Origin: a virus
Virus record (IMG/VR): IMGVR_UViG_3300034106_005682
Coordinates: 1-61,205 of that record
Reading direction: 5' to 3' (one strand)
Length of the DNA: 61,205 nucleotides
Part shown: positions 28,801 through 36,176 of the stretch, piece by piece
How positions within the stretch are numbered: position 1 is the stretch's first letter
How the letters are laid out: each line of letters opens with the position of its first letter
Notes under the pieces: model-generated
Database searches by the model: none
What the model was told of the DNA's origin: nothing
The model's input: the letters and a program-made list of their open reading frames with translations, nothing else
Program-made: the position numbers and the translations under genes

Positions 28801-28877
28801 ACCCCCTTGGCGGAATAGGTAGACGCACATCATTTAGGATGATGTTTTGATTGAGAGTTCGATTCTCTCAGGGGGTA
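28801..28877 (+). tRNA. tRNA-Leu (TAG)
   Basis: Acceptor ACCCCCT/AGGGGGT, anticodon arm CATCA-TTTAGGA-TGATG, T arm GAGAG-TTCGATT-CTCTC. The variable arm is short for Leu. Confidence 0.92.
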
Positions 28878-28890
28878 CAAAAATTATTTT

Positions 28891-28959
28891 ATGCTTTATG
28901 TAATCTTGATTGTATTGTTAATATTTTATATGTTGGGGTTTTTAGATACTGACATTTAG
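28891..28959 (+). CDS. possible 22-residue membrane peptide
   Basis: ATG at 28891 opens MLYVILIVLLIFYMLGFL and DTDI before TAG, a single hydrophobic helix. It fills the space between tRNA-Leu and a lipoprotein gene. Real translation is uncertain at this length. Confidence 0.35.
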   Translation: MLYVILIVLLIFYMLGFLDTDI

Positions 28960-28972
28960 GATATTTATGATA

Positions 28973-29152
28973 ATGAAAAAGATATTAATATTATTTTTAT
29001 TTTTTACACTTTCATCTTGTGTTGTATTTCAAAGACCCTCTTGTCATTCTTATCCACAAACGAGCTTAAGACACAAAATGAAAAGTCCAAATCTCAAAAA
29101 GAGGGGAGGTACACATAGAATGTTACCAATCCATATGAGAAACAGAGATTGA
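28973..29152 (+). CDS. small lipoprotein
   Basis: 59 residues from the ATG at 28973. Signal ILILFLFFTLSSC has a lipobox (LSSC), so the mature protein should begin with a lipid-modified Cys. The mature part is short, basic and His/Pro-rich (HRMLPIHMRNRD). Likely envelope-located; role unknown. Confidence 0.6.
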   Translation: MKKILILFLFFTLSSCVVFQRPSCHSYPQTSLRHKMKSPNLKKRGGTHRMLPIHMRNRD

Positions 29153-29178
29153 TTTATTTACCACAATAATTTTTTCAA

Positions 29179-29394
29179 ATGAATATCCGTGTTTTACTTG
29201 TTTTACACCTAATGTTTTATATGTTGGGTGCTTATCATTTTGGTACTTTTAATATTTTCGAGTTTGAGGAGGTTAAAAGTATAATTATGAATTACTCATA
29301 TGCTGACACTTCATTTTGTTTCTTGTTGACCTGTGAGGTTATAATTCTTATATTTACATATCTAATATCAAAACACTTCTTCAATGAAAAATGA
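29179..29394 (+). CDS. small two-helix membrane protein
   Basis: 71 residues: VLLVLHLMFYMLGAYHFG and FCFLLTCEVIILIFTYLI helices with a short loop; overlaps the next gene by 11 bp. No family recognised. Confidence 0.55.
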   Translation: MNIRVLLVLHLMFYMLGAYHFGTFNIFEFEEVKSIIMNYSYADTSFCFLLTCEVIILIFTYLISKHFFNEK

Positions 29395-29698
29395 CAAACT
29401 TGTAGTTAAAAAGAAACCAAATATAACCACAATATATCCCCACGGAATATCTGAGCCATATGTAGTTTATATATTTCGTTCAGGATGGGAACAAAGATAC
29501 CATATCATAAGTGAATGGGGTGAAACTGATGAAACAACTCACAAACTTATGAAAGTTATTGAACTACTCGATTTCTATGGTATTGATGCAATTGACTTAC
29601 CTTCTAAAGATTTACATTGTGTGAATAGGGAAGAAATCTTGAGTCATCCAAATGATGCAGATTTGGGAGAGTTTGTTCGAAAAAAGTTGTACGAATAA
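29384..29698 (+). CDS. hypothetical protein
   Basis: 104 residues, soluble: KKKPNITTIYPHGISEPYVV, HIISEWGETDETTHKLMKV, ending EFVRKKLYE. No domain recognised. Start overlaps the previous membrane-protein gene. Confidence 0.55.
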   Translation: MKNDKLVVKKKPNITTIYPHGISEPYVVYIFRSGWEQRYHIISEWGETDETTHKLMKVIELLDFYGIDAIDLPSKDLHCVNREEILSHPNDADLGEFVRKKLYE

Positions 29699-29717
29699 AA
29701 AATTGTTTTTATATTTG
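29686..29717 (+). promoter_or_regulatory. Bacteroidota-type promoter
   Basis: GTTG (29686-29689), 20-nt spacer, TATATTTG (29710-29717), 20 bp before the ATG at 29738. Confidence 0.6.
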
Positions 29718-29737
29718 TTGGACAAACAAAGAACACT

Positions 29738-29902
29738 ATGAAAACGAAGAATAAAATCAATATAACCCTGAATGCCATTGGTAATGGTGCTCGATTGGTA
29801 TATTTAGAGAAGAACCCCCACGGTTTTTCAGCTGTGACTAAAGTTCATAAGAGTTCAAAACAATATTCTCGTAAAAACAAAAAACTGGTCTATGAAATAT
29901 AA
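29738..29902 (+). CDS. 54-residue basic hypothetical protein
   Basis: ATG at 29738 downstream of a host-type promoter: MKTKNKINITLNAIGNGARL, ending KNKKLVYEI. Basic, no Cys. Its end overlaps the start of the next gene by 11 bp. No family recognised. Confidence 0.55.
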   Translation: MKTKNKINITLNAIGNGARLVYLEKNPHGFSAVTKVHKSSKQYSRKNKKLVYEI

Positions 29903-30314
29903 AATCTATTTGGATGATGAGAGAACCCCTAATGACAAGGATTGGATTGTTGTTAGAAACTATGGGGCTTTCATCAAAAAAATCAACGAACTTGGTTTGG
30001 ACAATGTTGATGTTATTTCATTTGACCACGATTTGGGTGATACTGCGGTTGAGGAATATTTTAGAAATGTAATTAAAAAAGGAATATTGGATTATGATAA
30101 CATCGAAGAAAAAACTGGATATGATGCAGCAAAATGGTTGGTTGGTCACTATATGGACAACTTTACAAGTCCTTTCCCTCAAATATATGTTCACTCCGCC
30201 AATCCTGTTGGAGCTGCTAATATTGTTAATTATATTAATGGTTTCTTAAAACATTTGGATAAGGAACAAACCGCAAAATTGAAAGTTCATCCGTTCACCA
30301 TTCAAGAAAAATAA
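29892..30314 (+). CDS. cyclic-phosphate-processing receiver-type domain protein
   Basis: 140 residues. The pattern IYLDDERTPND, VISFDHDLGD, TGYDAAKWLVGHY and IYVHSANPVGAANIVNYI matches the small receiver-like family described as cyclic-phosphate processing (cREC) and found mainly in phages and conflict systems. Conserved Asp and His residues are all present. It may act on cyclic-phosphate RNA ends or nucleotides; the activity is predicted, not proven. Confidence 0.72.
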   Translation: MKYKIYLDDERTPNDKDWIVVRNYGAFIKKINELGLDNVDVISFDHDLGDTAVEEYFRNVIKKGILDYDNIEEKTGYDAAKWLVGHYMDNFTSPFPQIYVHSANPVGAANIVNYINGFLKHLDKEQTAKLKVHPFTIQEK

Positions 30315-30316
30315 TA

Positions 30317-30808
30317 ATGAATATCTTCTTTTTGGATTATGATGTTGTCAAATGTGCAAAATACCATTGTGACAAACATTGTGTTAAAATGATATTGGAA
30401 ACCGCACAACTATTATGTGGAGCTCATCATATAACCAATTCAAAATTGGATATTCCTTATAAATTATCACACAAAAACCACCCCTGTTCAATATGGGTTA
30501 GAGAGTCATTATCTAACTATTATTACCTATGTGAATTGGGGTTAGAATTGTGTAAAGAATACACTTATCGTTATGGTAAAAGACATAAATCTCAAGATGT
30601 TATTGAGTGGTGTGTTATGAATCCTATTAATGTAAAAGATAAGGATTTCACTGAACCACCCAAAGCAATGCCTGATGAATATAAGGTTAAGGATGTAATT
30701 CAATCATATAGAAACTATTATATTGGTGCAAAAAAAGATTTTGTTTCTTGGAAAAATCGTGATGTTCCCTCTTGGTTTTGTGAAGAAAATAACTTACAAT
30801 TAGTATAA
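30317..30808 (+). CDS. conserved phage protein of unknown function
   Basis: 163 residues. NIFFLDYDVVKCAKYHCDKHCVKM (quoted here in part: HCDKHCVKMILETAQLL), HKNHPCSIWVRESLSNYYY and PPKAMPDEYK are hallmarks of a protein widespread in tailed phages. Several His and Cys could bind metal. I recall no proven function. It starts 2 bp after the receiver gene. Confidence 0.7.
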   Translation: MNIFFLDYDVVKCAKYHCDKHCVKMILETAQLLCGAHHITNSKLDIPYKLSHKNHPCSIWVRESLSNYYYLCELGLELCKEYTYRYGKRHKSQDVIEWCVMNPINVKDKDFTEPPKAMPDEYKVKDVIQSYRNYYIGAKKDFVSWKNRDVPSWFCEENNLQLV

Positions 30809-30814
30809 AATATT

Positions 30815-31075
30815 ATGACAGAAGAAAAATACAATGAGATAAAAAAACTCAAAGAAACAATAGTTAATTTGGAGTTCAAGTTATCAACAATCAATAACTT
30901 AATTGAGTCAAAAAAATTGGAAATGGAGATAAAAGGAACATCAACTTGTAACTTTAAAATCAATCGTTTTATCAAGTTAGGTGGTGATGATTTTATCAAA
31001 TCAATCTTAGATAGTGAAAGAAAAACAACGGAATATCAACTCTCAAAAATGAGAGAAGATTTCGATAAATTATAA
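30815..31075 (+). CDS. small coiled-coil protein
   Basis: 86 residues: two charged helical segments (NEIKKLKETIVNLEFKLSTI and SERKTTEYQLSKMREDF) around a short region with one Cys (STCNFKINRF). Resembles many short phage proteins; function unknown. Confidence 0.55.
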   Translation: MTEEKYNEIKKLKETIVNLEFKLSTINNLIESKKLEMEIKGTSTCNFKINRFIKLGGDDFIKSILDSERKTTEYQLSKMREDFDKL

Positions 31076-31080
31076 TATTT

Positions 31081-31170
31081 ATGGATACCTACAACATTAT
31101 TATGGCAAGCATTCTTACATCCCTTTTTATAATTTTAGCTTTACGAATTAGAAATAACAGAAAAGCATGA
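31081..31170 (+). CDS. 29-residue single-pass membrane peptide
   Basis: ATG at 31081: MDTYNIIMASILTSLFIILA, then basic LRIRNNRKA. Its TGA overlaps the ATG of the next gene (ATGA), which supports real translation. Confidence 0.5.
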   Translation: MDTYNIIMASILTSLFIILALRIRNNRKA

Positions 31171-31436
31171 TACACAACTTAACAAAGTTTCAGCTCGAAG
31201 TTTGGAATAAAATTAAACCACACCTCAAAGAGGAATATGGTACTCAAATCAATTTCGATGATGAACTACAAATAAACTTCAGTTTTGGGAACGGAAAGAT
31301 TGTCTTAGATGTTTTTCCACAAGATGAAGTATTGTTATTTATACATTTCGAAAATGAGGGGTTTGAAAAACATTTTTTTAATAGCAGTAATTTAGATAGT
31401 TTAATAGAAATTTTAAAGAAAAATGAATATCAATGA
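31167..31436 (+). CDS. small hypothetical protein
   Basis: 89 residues: LTKFQLEVWNKIKPHLKEEY then a beta-rich half (QINFSFGNGKIVLDVF). Coupled to genes on both sides by overlaps. No family recognised. Confidence 0.55.
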   Translation: MIHNLTKFQLEVWNKIKPHLKEEYGTQINFDDELQINFSFGNGKIVLDVFPQDEVLLFIHFENEGFEKHFFNSSNLDSLIEILKKNEYQ

Positions 31437-31728
31437 AGCATATGACTTTCTAATGAAGAAAGTTGATGAACTAAAAGAACAAGGAATAGAAGTATTAATC
31501 AAAGATTCTATAGTAACACCTGACACAAAAGAAAAATATAACAGACCAGATAGATTACCCTCAACAGAATGGAAAACTATTTGTTTAGGTCTTCAGTGTG
31601 AAGGTGACTTAGGTAAAGTTCGTGAAATTGAACATTTATGTAGTATGGTTGGTATCTATTTCGACACAGGTTATGGTGGTGGTCAAAGAGAGTGGGAAAT
31701 AGATTGGTCTTTCAGAGTTTCCCAATAA
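31423..31728 (+). CDS. small hypothetical protein
   Basis: 101 residues: helical start (AYDFLMKKVDELKEQGIEVL), a central TICLGLQCEGDLGKVREIEH and an aromatic end (EWEIDWSFRV). Overlaps the preceding gene by 14 bp; last gene before a terminator. Confidence 0.55.
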   Translation: MNINEAYDFLMKKVDELKEQGIEVLIKDSIVTPDTKEKYNRPDRLPSTEWKTICLGLQCEGDLGKVREIEHLCSMVGIYFDTGYGGGQREWEIDWSFRVSQ

Positions 31729-31740
31729 AATTTTTAAAAA

Positions 31741-31778
31741 AAACCCATTTTGATTTTGAAATTAGAATGGGTTTTTTT
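31741..31778 (+). terminator. intrinsic terminator
   Basis: AAACCCATT / AATGGGTTT stem followed by a T run; the T run merges with the next promoter. Confidence 0.8.
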
Positions 31779-31785
31779 ATTTTTG
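31755..31785 (+). promoter_or_regulatory. Bacteroidota-type promoter overlapping the terminator
   Basis: TTTG (31755-31758), 19-nt spacer, TATTTTTG (31778-31785), 23 bp before the ATG at 31809. Promoter and preceding terminator share the same bases. Confidence 0.6.
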
Positions 31786-31808
31786 TAAGACAATAAAACA
31801 ATATCACA

Positions 31809-32288
31809 ATGGGAACAAATTACTACAGAATACCAAGTGTCCGAGAAATGGGTGAAAAGAAATCTAAACTTATTGAGGATATTAAAAATATAGATATATC
31901 TTCATCCTCAATTATATATAAATTTAAAATAATTGATGATAAATCTGAACAAATTTCTTATTGGGATAAGTTTGTTGAAGACACATCAATTCACTTGGGT
32001 AAAAGAAGTAGTGGATGGAAATTCTTATGGAATTTTAATGATAACAAATATTATTCAAACAAAGAGGAATTATTTAACTTCATACGAACTGGTAGAATAG
32101 TTGATGAATATGGTGAAGAAATGGATGTTGAGGAGTTCATCAAAATGGCCTTAGAATGGGGACAACCTGATGGATTGGATGGGGAAACATATCGTAGACA
32201 ACATCCTCGTCAATACTCCCACGATTTTGAAAAAAAAGAACAATATATTGATGGTTTAAGAGTTGCACCTTATACTGATTTTTCATAA
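31809..32288 (+). CDS. conserved phage-type protein (MGTNYY family)
   Basis: 159 residues. The start MGTNYYRIPS and the later HLGKRSSGWKFLWNF match a protein type common in diverse phages and some bacteria, with unknown function. This member lacks the Cys pairs that I recall in some relatives. Own host-type promoter. Confidence 0.62.
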   Translation: MGTNYYRIPSVREMGEKKSKLIEDIKNIDISSSSIIYKFKIIDDKSEQISYWDKFVEDTSIHLGKRSSGWKFLWNFNDNKYYSNKEELFNFIRTGRIVDEYGEEMDVEEFIKMALEWGQPDGLDGETYRRQHPRQYSHDFEKKEQYIDGLRVAPYTDFS

Positions 32289-32308
32289 CAATTAAAATAA
32301 TTATTACT

Positions 32309-32608
32309 ATGGCTAAGAGATTATCATACGAACAAAAAAAAGAACAATTACTAATAGACATCATCAACAAGATGTTTGAATTTGCTGGTCATAATGTTAC
32401 ATTCGAAGATATCAAAGATAGAAAAGATGATTGGTATGCTCAATGGACAATAACTGAAGACCAATATGACCAATGGCAAAAGTGGGGTGTCAAAGAAATC
32501 AAAAAAAAGATGAAAATGACCGAGGATTTTGCCAAAAGACAAATGGCAATGATTGGACTGAATTATGGTTTGAAATTCGCAGACCATAATATTTATCAAG
32601 AAAAATAA
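32309..32608 (+). CDS. small hypothetical protein
   Basis: 99 residues, helical and charged: KEQLLIDIINKMFEFAGHNV, WYAQWTITEDQYDQWQKWG, and a C-terminal RQMAMIGLNYGLKFADHN. Aromatic-rich middle. No known domain recognised. Confidence 0.58.
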   Translation: MAKRLSYEQKKEQLLIDIINKMFEFAGHNVTFEDIKDRKDDWYAQWTITEDQYDQWQKWGVKEIKKKMKMTEDFAKRQMAMIGLNYGLKFADHNIYQEK

Positions 32609-32610
32609 TT

Positions 32611-32685
32611 ATGAAAAAATTTATCTGTAATTTCATCTCCAAAATAACATTCGGTAAAGTTTGTTTTGGTTGGTGTAAAATCTAA
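32611..32685 (+). CDS. 24-residue Cys-containing peptide
   Basis: ATG at 32611, two bases after the previous stop: MKKFICNFISKITFGKVCFG, then WCKI. Three Cys in 24 residues; it fits the gap to the next gene. Small peptides of this kind occur in T4-like phages. Confidence 0.45.
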   Translation: MKKFICNFISKITFGKVCFGWCKI

Positions 32686-32690
32686 TACCA

Positions 32691-33104
32691 ATGGGTCAGG
32701 ATATCATTAGTTATAAAAGTATTTTTTTGGATGATGTTAACATTTCAGTAATTTTCAAAGAAAATGAGAATTACGATATGATGACAAGATTATTTGACAA
32801 ATATGGTTTTGGTTTTTATTACCCAAAGACAAAAACTATTATGATTGATGGTGAACTTTTTGTTGATACCGATTTGACTTTTGATGATTTACGATTCGTT
32901 GAGGCACACGAAGTTTCCCACTTAATCTTAGGTCACACTGGTGGTAACAGATATGATGAGGATGAAATTGATGCCGACTTAATGGCTTATCTTCTACTAA
33001 AGAAACAAGGATTGTCAACTGATAGATTAACAAGTACATTCAAAGAACGACACGGAATTGAATTCACTAAGGATTTATTAAATGATTTCCAATCAAAATT
33101 ATAA
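32691..33104 (+). CDS. HExxH zinc metallopeptidase-like protein (ImmA/IrrE-type)
   Basis: 137 residues. The zinc motif FVEAHEVSHLILGH is followed after ~10 residues by DEDEIDADLMAYLLL, giving the third ligand Asp/Glu pattern seen in M78 (ImmA/IrrE) peptidases. In bacteria these cut repressors or stress regulators; here it could cleave a host regulator. No DNA-binding domain is attached. Confidence 0.72.
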   Translation: MGQDIISYKSIFLDDVNISVIFKENENYDMMTRLFDKYGFGFYYPKTKTIMIDGELFVDTDLTFDDLRFVEAHEVSHLILGHTGGNRYDEDEIDADLMAYLLLKKQGLSTDRLTSTFKERHGIEFTKDLLNDFQSKL

Positions 33105-33133
33105 AAGTACAACTCGGTGTTGTACTTTTTTTG
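33104..33133 (+). terminator. intrinsic terminator
   Basis: Perfect AAAAGTACAAC / GTTGTACTTTT stem with a 5-nt loop, then T run. Confidence 0.88.
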
Positions 33134-33151
33134 TTTAAGGTCAATATTTAT

Positions 33152-33159
33152 TATTTATA
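33152..33159 (+). promoter_or_regulatory. late-type TATTTATA box
   Basis: TATTTATA 22 nt before the ATG at 33182; first box after the accessory region. Confidence 0.5.
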
Positions 33160-33181
33160 TTAACTAAAAATATTTAACCTT

Positions 33182-33787
33182 ATGTCATCAGATATTATTG
33201 TAGCGTTTATAACAGGGGTGATGGGACCTGTGACATTGTTATATGTTAAAAATCTATTAGATAAGAAAAAGAAAAAACCCGATATGTTACACGATGCCCT
33301 GAAAGTTGGGGAGTTGGTAATGTCAAAAATCGAACACATCAGGGAAGAAATCAATTGTGATAGAGTTTGGGTTACTCAGTTTCATAATGGTGGTAATTTT
33401 TATCCTACGGGCAAATCTATGGCCAAATTCAGTATGATTTATGAAGCCGTTGGTCCTAATGCAACCTCTAAACAAAATACATTTAAAAACCTACCTGTTA
33501 ACCTTTTCACTAAATCAATCAATCAGTTGTTCGAAAACGATGTTATTGAAATTGCTGATTTTAAGGATGAAACAATTGCAACTTATGGGTTGAAATATAT
33601 AGCAGAGGAAACTGCTTGTAAATCTCAATATATTTTCGCAATCAAAACAATTGACAACAAATTCATAGGTACATTGGGAATTGATTTTACCAAAAGAAAA
33701 ACAAAATTGGATATGGAAACCATAAATCACCTCGCAGTACATGCAAGTTCTTTAGGTGGGGTTTTAATGAATCACTTAAAACAATAA
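33182..33787 (+). CDS. membrane-anchored GAF-like protein
   Basis: 201 residues. One N-terminal hydrophobic segment (IIVAFITGVMGPVTLLYV) and a basic turn (KKKKK), then a GAF-like domain: REEINCDRVWVTQFHNGG, FSMIYEAVGPNA, IFAIKTIDNKFIGTLGIDF and a closing helix. GAF domains bind small ligands; the ligand is unknown. Late box upstream suggests expression with virion genes. Confidence 0.65.
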   Translation: MSSDIIVAFITGVMGPVTLLYVKNLLDKKKKKPDMLHDALKVGELVMSKIEHIREEINCDRVWVTQFHNGGNFYPTGKSMAKFSMIYEAVGPNATSKQNTFKNLPVNLFTKSINQLFENDVIEIADFKDETIATYGLKYIAEETACKSQYIFAIKTIDNKFIGTLGIDFTKRKTKLDMETINHLAVHASSLGGVLMNHLKQ

Positions 33788-33791
33788 TATA

Positions 33792-34295
33792 ATGAGTAAC
33801 AAAACGAATTTCAAAAGTAAAATGGAAATGTTAGGTCATGCGGCATCAAAAAACTTACTTGATTTTATTGACAACGAAACAGCCAAAACATCTTCATTTT
33901 ACCAAAAACTAATAACATTATTTGAATCAACCATCAAATCAAAGTTACCAAATTGTAAATTTGAATTTTTCAATTCATACGCTGATGCACCCACAAGTAC
34001 ATTTTATTTGTACTTGAAAAGTAAGGACAATAAATGTTTAGATGACCTTAAAAATTTATTACCTCCTGAAATTACTGGTGGTTATAACCAAAAAAAAGAA
34101 TTTTACTTAGCTATGAAAGGAAGTGTACAAGCAGACTCTCCTGAACAAGCAGAAACCTTAGACCAAAAATTAGCAAGAGTTTATGGTGATATTACACCAT
34201 CATCTATATCATCCAATAAACTAACTGCTGCAGACTTCCAAAAGGAAAGTATTTTAGATGATATCAACAGGATTAAAAAACTAATTAATGGATAA
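33792..34295 (+). CDS. late protein with C-terminal tag
   Basis: 167 residues. The C-terminus, KESILDDINRIKKLING, matches the end of the next protein and of 40678-41196 (pattern I-x3-hydrophobic-x-R/N-I-K-x-L-M/I), although the rest of the proteins differ. The body is soluble with one short Ser/Thr-rich stretch. It overlaps the following gene by 8 bp. Candidate virion cargo. Confidence 0.6.
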   Translation: MSNKTNFKSKMEMLGHAASKNLLDFIDNETAKTSSFYQKLITLFESTIKSKLPNCKFEFFNSYADAPTSTFYLYLKSKDNKCLDDLKNLLPPEITGGYNQKKEFYLAMKGSVQADSPEQAETLDQKLARVYGDITPSSISSNKLTAADFQKESILDDINRIKKLING

Positions 34296-35004
34296 TTTTA
34301 TAAACCCGTTAAGTAACACAATAAAAAAGTACCAAGGACAATCAGATGGTGAATATTTTGTTGAGTTTATAAATTCCTCAGGTTTACCTGTACTAAGTCC
34401 TTATGATGGTATTGTTACGAACACTAGAGAAACCAATAGTGGTTACAAAATTAAGATTTTACATAGTGTAAATAACGAAAGTATTGAAACTACATTCGAA
34501 AATTTATCAAGTATAAATGTCTCGTCAGGTCAAAGAATTTCTAAAGGGGATAGAGTAGGTATGACAGGAAACAAACGAGTGAAATTATACATCTTTAATA
34601 AAAATACTAATAGAACTGAAAAACCAAAAAAATGGTTACCTGAACCTTTTGTTACCCAAACTGACACAACAAGTAGTGAAGAAGAGGAAATCTTATCACC
34701 CAAAACAACTAAAAAGTTGAGTACGACATACAAGGATTCCAAAGAGTTACCAGCAGGTATAGAAACTATATTGGCTTTACCCTTCACAGCAATGAAAAAA
34801 GGAATTCAAAATATGTTTTCTGATAGTGAAAAAGCAAACAGAGAGAGAGAGGAAAGAAAACAACAAAAAGAATTAGAAAAGGAACTGAAAAAAAAGGAGG
34901 AGGAAAAAAGACAAAAAGATATTTCACCAGACATTAGATTCGAAAGTTACAAAACTAATATAGTCAAAGAAGAAATTGATAGAATAAAAGAACTTATGAA
35001 ATAA
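34288..35004 (+). CDS. degenerate M23-like beta domain with coiled coil and C-terminal tag
   Basis: 238 residues. Residues ~35-95 follow the M23/lysostaphin fold pattern (LPVLSPYDGIVTNTRETNSG, GYKIKILHSV, ISKGDRVGMTGN), but the zinc ligands are missing: no HxxxD, and NKRVKLYIF stands where HxH should be, so it is probably inactive and used for binding. A charged coiled coil (REREERKQQKELEKELKK) follows, and the end IVKEEIDRIKELMK matches the C-terminal tag of its neighbours. Confidence 0.62.
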   Translation: MDNFINPLSNTIKKYQGQSDGEYFVEFINSSGLPVLSPYDGIVTNTRETNSGYKIKILHSVNNESIETTFENLSSINVSSGQRISKGDRVGMTGNKRVKLYIFNKNTNRTEKPKKWLPEPFVTQTDTTSSEEEEILSPKTTKKLSTTYKDSKELPAGIETILALPFTAMKKGIQNMFSDSEKANREREERKQQKELEKELKKKEEEKRQKDISPDIRFESYKTNIVKEEIDRIKELMK

Positions 35005-35006
35005 AA

Positions 35007-35034
35007 AAATCCCCATCTTAGAAAGTGGGGATTT
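35007..35034. terminator. bidirectional intrinsic terminator
   Basis: AAATCCCCA / TGGGGATTT stem, A-rich left and T-rich right, between converging genes. Confidence 0.82.
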
Positions 35035-35055
35035 AATTTTTTTAAGAAACACTAA

Positions 35056-35220
35056 CTATTTTTCAACTTTAGCTGTATCAACAGATGGAGTTGTAATTGT
35101 AGTAGTTTCAACTGCTGTAGAATCTTCAGTTGTAGTTTTTTCTTCTGTAGCTGTAGTAGTTCCACATGAAGTAAGGATTGTGCTTAGAACAACGATTGTT
35201 CCGAAAAGTGCTTTTCTCAT
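35056..35220 (-). CDS. small Thr-rich lipoprotein
   Basis: 54 residues on the minus strand. Signal ALFGTIVVLSTILTSC has a lipobox (LTSC); the mature part is nearly all Thr, Glu, Ser, Ala and Val (GTTTATEEKTTTEDSTAVET). Small Thr-rich lipoproteins of this kind are frequent in flavobacteria, so it may be host-derived and alter the infected cell surface. Confidence 0.68.
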   Translation of the reverse strand: MRKALFGTIVVLSTILTSCGTTTATEEKTTTEDSTAVETTTITTPSVDTAKVEK

Positions 35221-35352
35221 TTTGTTAACGAATTTTTAAGATTTTTAAATTGATTTAGTTATTAAACACTTAATAAATACGCATTAAACTTTAATAAGTC
35301 AAATGGTGTTGAAATTTTTTTTGTTAAAATTATAATTATTGAAAAACTAAAT

Positions 35353-35709
35353 ATGAATTGGAAACACACCTTAATTATTGTAGTGTCTATTTTGTTTATT
35401 GGAATGGGTTTGGGTTATTTGATAAGTTATAACGCAAAGGAAACTAGAAATCTCCACCAACAACTAATAGATGCTGAAAGAAAAGCTATTGATTCTTTAT
35501 ATAAAGAATTGGAAGTTATGAAAACTGAAAGGGAAACTATGGAATCCCAACTAAATGCACTTACTACTGGTATTAGAATTAGTGAGTCAAACTTATCAAC
35601 AAAAATAAACCAACTAAAAATTCAAAACAATGTTAAGATTGAAGCTATTACTAATAGTACTAATGATGAGCTGCTCGATGGTTTACGCACAAGATTTGGC
35701 AAAAAGTAA
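35353..35709 (+). CDS. i-spanin-like membrane coiled-coil protein
   Basis: 118 residues: one N-terminal transmembrane helix (LIIVVSILFIGMGLGYLI) then an uninterrupted periplasmic-type coiled coil (LHQQLIDAERKAIDSLYKEL). This is the topology of Rz-type inner-membrane spanins. Its 3' end overlaps the next gene by 80 bp in another frame, as spanin genes often do. Confidence 0.55.
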   Translation: MNWKHTLIIVVSILFIGMGLGYLISYNAKETRNLHQQLIDAERKAIDSLYKELEVMKTERETMESQLNALTTGIRISESNLSTKINQLKIQNNVKIEAITNSTNDELLDGLRTRFGKK

Positions 35710-36124
35710 CAAAGATTCCGTAAGTCCTAAAATAGATTTAGTTGTTATAGATGGAGATACACTTTTTACAATCAATAGAAAGGTTGCGATACAAATAGCA
35801 ATTGAACACGATTCCTTGGAAATTGTAACAAGTAAATTGAAAGAATGTAATGGTGTATTAGATTATTGTCTTGAGGTTAAAAATCAGTACAAAACAGCAT
35901 TAGACCAATCCCAAGGTGTAAGTGATATGTTGAGAAAAGAAATTGAAAAGAAGGACAAAATTATTGGTAGTTACAAAAAGATTGATGAATCTCAACAAGC
36001 TATGTACAAAGAACTGAATACTGAATTTAAGAAAGCTAAAAACAGAAACAAGTGGTTGACAGGATTAAGTATTGGTGGAGTGACAGTAGGATTCACTTCA
36101 ATTATCCTTTTACTTCTTAAGTAA
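35630..36124 (+). CDS. u-spanin-like protein: signal sequence, coiled coil, C-terminal membrane helix
   Basis: 164 residues. N-terminal LRLKLLLIVLMMSCSMVYAQ can be read as a lipobox ending at Cys or as a signal cleaved at A-Q. A periplasmic coiled coil follows (LRKEIEKKDKIIGSYKK), and the end is a transmembrane helix (LSIGGVTVGFTSIILLLL). An outer-membrane lipid anchor plus a C-terminal inner-membrane helix is the layout of unimolecular spanins such as T1 gp11. Overlap with the preceding gene supports a lysis cassette, though no endolysin is adjacent. Confidence 0.5.
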   Translation: MLRLKLLLIVLMMSCSMVYAQDLAKSNKDSVSPKIDLVVIDGDTLFTINRKVAIQIAIEHDSLEIVTSKLKECNGVLDYCLEVKNQYKTALDQSQGVSDMLRKEIEKKDKIIGSYKKIDESQQAMYKELNTEFKKAKNRNKWLTGLSIGGVTVGFTSIILLLLK

Positions 36125-36176
36125 TTATATTATATTTTTTATGTCTTAGGACATAAAGATTAAATAATTTATTATT

